Assembly: GCA_030538185.1 (NCBI GenBank)
Contig: JAUNUK010000001.1
Location: 34,657-98,656, forward strand
Direction of reading: 5' to 3'
DNA length: 64,000 nt
DNA from: Actinomycetaceae bacterium
Lineage (GTDB): Bacteria > Actinomycetota > Actinomycetes > Actinomycetales > Actinomycetaceae
Shown: piece by piece, positions 60,496 through 64,000 of the stretch
How the letters are laid out: each line of letters opens with the position of its first letter
Position numbering within the stretch: position 1 is the first letter of the stretch
Notes under the pieces: generated by a model
Told to the model about the DNA's origin: nothing
The model's input: the letters and a program-made list of their open reading frames with translations, nothing else
The model's database searches: none
Position numbers and translations under genes: made by a program

Positions 60496-63400
60496 ATGCC
60501 GAAACGCAATGACATAAAAACCGTGATGGTTATCGGTTCTGGGCCTATCGTGATAGGCCAGGCCGCAGAGTTTGACTACTCGGGAACCCAGGCGTGTCGC
60601 GTCCTGAAGGACGAGGGCTTGCGCGTGGTGTTGGTGAACTCTAACCCGGCCACGATTATGACCGACCCGAATGTGGCCGACGCGACCTACGTTGAACCCA
60701 TCACGACACCGGTTTTGACCCGGATTATCGCCAAAGAACGCCCCGACGCCCTGCTGCCCACCCTGGGTGGGCAAACAGCGTTGAACGCGGCGATTGCCCT
60801 GGATGAGGCAGGCGTGCTGGCCAAATACGAGGTGGAACTGATCGGCGCGAACGCACAGGCTATCAATGCAGGCGAAGACCGCGAAGAGTTCAAAAAAGTG
60901 GTCGAACGCTGCGGGGGAGAAGTCGCCCGAAGCTTTATTGCGCACTCTTTGGACGAGTGTCACACGGCGGCGCGCGACCTGGGGTATCCGCTGGTCGTGC
61001 GGCCCTCTTTTACGATGGGTGGCCTGGGCTCGGGGGTGGCTTACACGCCTGAAGACTTAGACCGCATTGCGGGCGCTGGGCTGCAAGACTCCGCCACGCA
61101 TGAGGTCCTGTTGGAAGAATCCATCCTGGGCTGGAAGGAAATCGAACTGGAAATGATGCGCGACGCCACAGGTGCTTGCGTGCAGATCTGTTCGATTGAA
61201 AACTTCGACCCCGTGGGGGTACATACGGGGGACTCCATCACCTTGGCACCAGCCCAAACGCTGACTGACCAGGAACTCCAAGACTTGCGTGCCCTGGGTG
61301 AAGCCATCATCAGTGAGGTCGGCATCAAGGCCGCTGGGTGCAACCTGCAGTTCGCGCTGCACCCAGAAACGGGGCGCGTGATTGTCATCGAGATGAATCC
61401 GCGTGTTTCCAGGTCTTCAGCCCTGGCGTCCAAGGCGACCGGCTACCCCATTGCGAAAATCGCGGCCAAGCTGGCGATTGGCTACACCCTGGAAGAAATC
61501 CCGAACGACCTGGCACCTTCGCTGACGGCCGCACAAGACCCCGAAATCGACTATGTGGCACTAAAAGTCCCGCGCTTCGCCTTTGAAAAGTTCCCGGCCG
61601 CCGCCCCGACTTTGACGACCACCATGAAGTCGGTCGGCGAGGTCATGTCCCTGGGTGGCACCTTCGCAGAAGCCCTGGGCAAGGCCATGCGCTCCCTGGA
61701 CAAAAACGGCGCAGAGTTCGACTGGACCACCCCTGTGCCTGACACGCAAACGGTGAAAGACCTGCTGGAGGCCATAAAGACCCCAACCGAGGCGCGACTG
61801 GGGCAGATCATGGACCTGCTGCGCGCAGATGTTTCAGTTGCCGACATCTATCAGGCGACCATGATCACCCCCTGGTTCCTGGAACAGTTGGTACAGATAC
61901 GTGACGCAGCCCGCCAGATTTTTAGCGCCTCCGCCCTCGGCAGACAAACCCTCGAAGAAGCCAAAAAGGCCGGCTTGTCTGACACTCAAATCGCCCAAAT
62001 CCGGCGCGTGTCCCCCGAAACCGTGCGTGAACTGCGCCTAGCCTACGGCCTGCACCCCACCTATCGCGTGGTCGACACCTGCGCTGGCAAATACCCGTCG
62101 ACCTCGACGTACATGTATTCGACATACTGCCACGCCAAAACGATTTGCGAGGGCGGGGCGTCCAGTGGACACGGCGATGCAGCCGGCCACGAAGCAACCG
62201 GGCGCGAGGCCGTCATTATCCTGGGCTCTGGCCCAAACCGCATCGGCCAGGGCGTAGAGTTCGACTACTCCTGTGTGCATGCGGCCCTGGCCTTGGCCGA
62301 TACCTTCGACACCGTGATGATCAACTGCAACCCAGAGACCGTTTCCACGGACTATGACATTTCTTCGCGGCTGTACTTTGAGCCTCTGACCTTTGAAGAC
62401 GTGATGGAAGTCTATCGGGCGCAGTGCGCGCGCGGGCCAGTCAAGGGCATGATTGTGCAGTTGGGCGGGCAAACGCCCTTGTCACTGGCGGCGCAACTGG
62501 CCGATGCGGGGGTGCCGATTTTGGGGACCTCGCCGGAGGCCATCAACGCAGCTGAAGACCGCGAAGCCTTCGAGGCCGTCTACCAAGCGGCCGGGCTGCA
62601 AGCGCCCGCGCACGGAACGGCGACAACAAACGCGCAGGCCCTGGAGGTTGCGCAGGCGATCGGCTTTCCGGTGCTTGTGCGCCCCTCCTACGTTTTGGGC
62701 GGACGCGGCATGGAAATCATTTACGACACGGCTGGGCTGCAGACATATCTTGAACGGCTGGGCCCCGACACAGCCGAGGTCGGCTCAGGTCCCCTGCTGG
62801 TCGACAAGTTCTTGGACCGGGCTACCGAGATCGACGTCGACGCGCTGTTTGACGGGCAGGAACTCTTCTTGGCAGGCGTCATGGAACACCTGGAAGAGGC
62901 CGGTATTCACTCGGGGGATTCCGCCTGTGTGCTGCCGCCGACCACTATTTCGGACGGGCAAATCGCGCGCATCCGCGCGGCAACCGAGGCCATTGCCCGC
63001 GGCGTTGGCGTGCGTGGCCTAATAAACATCCAGTTCGCACTGTCTTCTGACGTTTTGTACATCATCGAAGCGAACCCCAGGGCTTCGCGCACGGTGCCTT
63101 TCGTTGCGAAGGCCACGGGCGTGGCCCTGGCCAAGGCCGCAGCCCTCCTCATGGCGGGGTCAAGCATTGCGGACCTGCGCGCGTCCAGATTTTTGCCCGA
63201 GGGCGACTTCGCTTCGTGGCCTGCGGCCTTGGATGTTTGTGTGAAAGAAGCAGTCTTGCCCTTCAAGCGTTTCCGCACATTTTGGGGGCAAACGGTGGAT
63301 TCGGTTTTGGGTCCCGAAATGCGTTCCACGGGCGAAGTCATGGGCATCGGGGCGAGCCTGCCACTGGCCTTCGCAAAGAGTCAAGAGGCTGCTTACGGGG

Positions 63401-63843
63401 GGCTGCCTGAGGGCGGCACAGTCCTGGTTTCGGTTGCCGACGACGACAAGCGAGGCATCGTCTTGCCTTGCGCACGCCTGGTCGAACTCGGGTTTTCGAT
63501 TGTTGCCACAAGCGGCACGGCCAAGGTCTTGGCCCGCAACGGCATCCCTGCCCACATCATCGAAAGGGATAGCGAGAACGGGCGTGACAGGCATGTGGAC
63601 GATAACGGTGTTGAAACCGGCCGCGAGTTCTCTGATTTTGTGCGTTCGCCTAAGGTCGTGATGGTGGTGAATATGCCAGGCGCCAAGTCGTCCAGGGTGG
63701 CGGGCTACCGCATTAGGACGGCTGCGACCAGTACCGATAAACCGATCATTACGACTGTGCAGGCCTTGCAAGCTGCCGTGATGGCCATCAGCGCCCAGGT
63801 GCAACACCCAGATGTGGTGCCCGTAGCACTGCAAAACCGCTAA
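60496..63843 (+). CDS. carB: Carbamoyl-phosphate synthase large subunit
   Basis: 1115 residues, normal length. [20 protein letters not shown] then [20 protein letters not shown] starts the first ATP-grasp half; [20 protein letters not shown] and [14 protein letters not shown] are typical. The second half repeats [40 protein letters not shown] and [17 protein letters not shown]-terminal allosteric domain follows ([40 protein letters not shown]). It makes carbamoyl phosphate for arginine and pyrimidines. GCAAGGAA precedes the ATG. The small subunit gene carA is not adjacent upstream, where the iron locus diverges. Confidence 0.96.
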   Translation: MPKRNDIKTVMVIGSGPIVIGQAAEFDYSGTQACRVLKDEGLRVVLVNSNPATIMTDPNVADATYVEPITTPVLTRIIAKERPDALLPTLGGQTALNAAIALDEAGVLAKYEVELIGANAQAINAGEDREEFKKVVERCGGEVARSFIAHSLDECHTAARDLGYPLVVRPSFTMGGLGSGVAYTPEDLDRIAGAGLQDSATHEVLLEESILGWKEIELEMMRDATGACVQICSIENFDPVGVHTGDSITLAPAQTLTDQELQDLRALGEAIISEVGIKAAGCNLQFALHPETGRVIVIEMNPRVSRSSALASKATGYPIAKIAAKLAIGYTLEEIPNDLAPSLTAAQDPEIDYVALKVPRFAFEKFPAAAPTLTTTMKSVGEVMSLGGTFAEALGKAMRSLDKNGAEFDWTTPVPDTQTVKDLLEAIKTPTEARLGQIMDLLRADVSVADIYQATMITPWFLEQLVQIRDAARQIFSASALGRQTLEEAKKAGLSDTQIAQIRRVSPETVRELRLAYGLHPTYRVVDTCAGKYPSTSTYMYSTYCHAKTICEGGASSGHGDAAGHEATGREAVIILGSGPNRIGQGVEFDYSCVHAALALADTFDTVMINCNPETVSTDYDISSRLYFEPLTFEDVMEVYRAQCARGPVKGMIVQLGGQTPLSLAAQLADAGVPILGTSPEAINAAEDREAFEAVYQAAGLQAPAHGTATTNAQALEVAQAIGFPVLVRPSYVLGGRGMEIIYDTAGLQTYLERLGPDTAEVGSGPLLVDKFLDRATEIDVDALFDGQELFLAGVMEHLEEAGIHSGDSACVLPPTTISDGQIARIRAATEAIARGVGVRGLINIQFALSSDVLYIIEANPRASRTVPFVAKATGVALAKAAALLMAGSSIADLRASRFLPEGDFASWPAALDVCVKEAVLPFKRFRTFWGQTVDSVLGPEMRSTGEVMGIGASLPLAFAKSQEAAYGGLPEGGTVLVSVADDDKRGIVLPCARLVELGFSIVATSGTAKVLARNGIPAHIIERDSENGRDRHVDDNGVETGREFSDFVRSPKVVMVVNMPGAKSSRVAGYRIRTAATSTDKPIITTVQALQAAVMAISAQVQHPDVVPVALQNR

Positions 63844-64000
63844 CCTTCGCCCCACAATCCTGCGCAGTCAGCCAGTTACTACTCAGTCGACGCAGAAGTG
63901 GGGGAAGTAGTGGGGGGGGGGGGGCGGTTTGGCCGCACCCCCCCCCCGGTGGTGAGTTTTGGGCCCAAATATTAGGTTGTTTATGTTATGGTTTTTTTTT
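63844..64000. other. Sequence after carB; homopolymer-rich, possible assembly artefact
   Basis: 63912-63924 is a run of 13 G, 63938-63947 a run of 10 C, and the last nine bases are T. The G and C runs could pair around GCGG..CCGC as a terminator, but runs of this length at a sequence end are typical of read or contig errors. Confidence 0.6.

Larger units (their letters stand above)
225..63205. repeat. Dispersed motif TT[G/T]CCGAGGGCG, 33 copies of the 9-mer core
   Basis: Exact core CCGAGGGCG starts on the plus strand at 5444, 10709, 13899, 24652, 32648, 34106, 37349, 39135, 41696, 42642, 45767, 47533, 52599, 54260, 55497, 58821, 60094, 63197; on the minus strand (as CGCCCTCGG) at 225, 6745, 8172, 9226, 23792, 32808, 36743, 38168, 40884, 43121, 44591, 49003, 53943, 57711, 61932. 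Twenty-two of the 33 extend to TTGCCGAGGGCG or TTTCCGAGGGCG, often with a further ATT and GG. Rough composition gives about one expected by chance. Copies lie in genes (mostly in variable loops: IAEGG, ALGN/K, PPSA/E) and between genes. Confidence 0.9.

Noticed and set aside
225..63205. Dispersed motif as a Chi or KOPS/AIMS-type oriented element
   Set aside because: 18 against 15 copies on the two strands shows no orientation bias within the window.

Overview
The window looks like a chromosomal piece of a high-GC Gram-positive bacterium (Actinomycetota, probably an Actinomycetaceae-like member). Reasons: a DUF3152 zincin-like protein, a DUF6318-type protein, an ECF sigma factor with a long Pro/Thr-rich membrane partner, DtxR-type iron boxes, actinobacterial-style RluA, MetX/MetY and CarB proteins, and roughly 55-60% GC by eye. 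The genus is not assigned. The last ~90 bases are homopolymer-rich and look like a contig end.

Layout. 1-5 kb: end of a ribose/xylose-type ABC importer (permease end, lipoprotein binding protein, double ATPase) followed by a SIS-domain sugar-phosphate isomerase and a xylulokinase-like FGGY kinase. 5-15.5 kb: DUF3152 protein, ECF sigma factor with putative membrane anti-sigma, pyruvate phosphate dikinase with a strong terminator, an acidic HTH-like unknown protein, and a DUF6318/PKD secreted pair. 15.5-32.3 kb: a complete type I-E CRISPR-Cas locus on the minus strand (cas3, cse1, cse2, cas7, cas5, cas6, cas1, cas2) with an array of 74 repeats and 73 spacers at exact 61-bp periodicity. At the array's trailer end the CRISPR repeats are interleaved with phage head-gene fragments: two related C-terminal nuclease-like toxins, one immunity-like gene and two scaffold fragments. 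The outermost degenerate repeat interrupts a fic toxin gene that follows a frameshifted antitoxin. 32.4-38.6 kb: an RluA-family synthase, then an iron-box controlled feoA-feoB-feoC cluster and an unknown protein. 38.7-48.8 kb: an ABC-class ATPase, alpha/beta hydrolase, GNAT acetyltransferase, metY-metX operon, a DHA2 exporter with a C-terminal extension, and a PrxQ/BCP peroxiredoxin. 48.8-52 kb: an FNR-like regulator divergent from a heavy-metal-associated protein and a P1B-type ATPase, with an FNR-type box between them. 52-60.3 kb: a YciI-like protein, an EndoIII-like glycosylase, and an iron-regulated locus with two lipoprotein binding proteins, FecCD permease, ATPase and a duplicated pair of unrecognised proteins. 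60.5-63.8 kb: carB.

Most striking signals: (1) a 9-mer, CCGAGGGCG, present 33 times on both strands, usually as TT[G/T]CCGAGGGCG, nearly absent from the CRISPR/phage and sugar-transport islands, which resembles a DNA-uptake-type dispersed signal; (2) phage toxin-immunity DNA sandwiched between CRISPR repeats; (3) an iron-box controlled operon carrying two copies of an undescribed two-gene pair; (4) a solo, oppositely oriented CRISPR repeat between cas3 and cse1. All family calls come from reading motifs; no database search was run.
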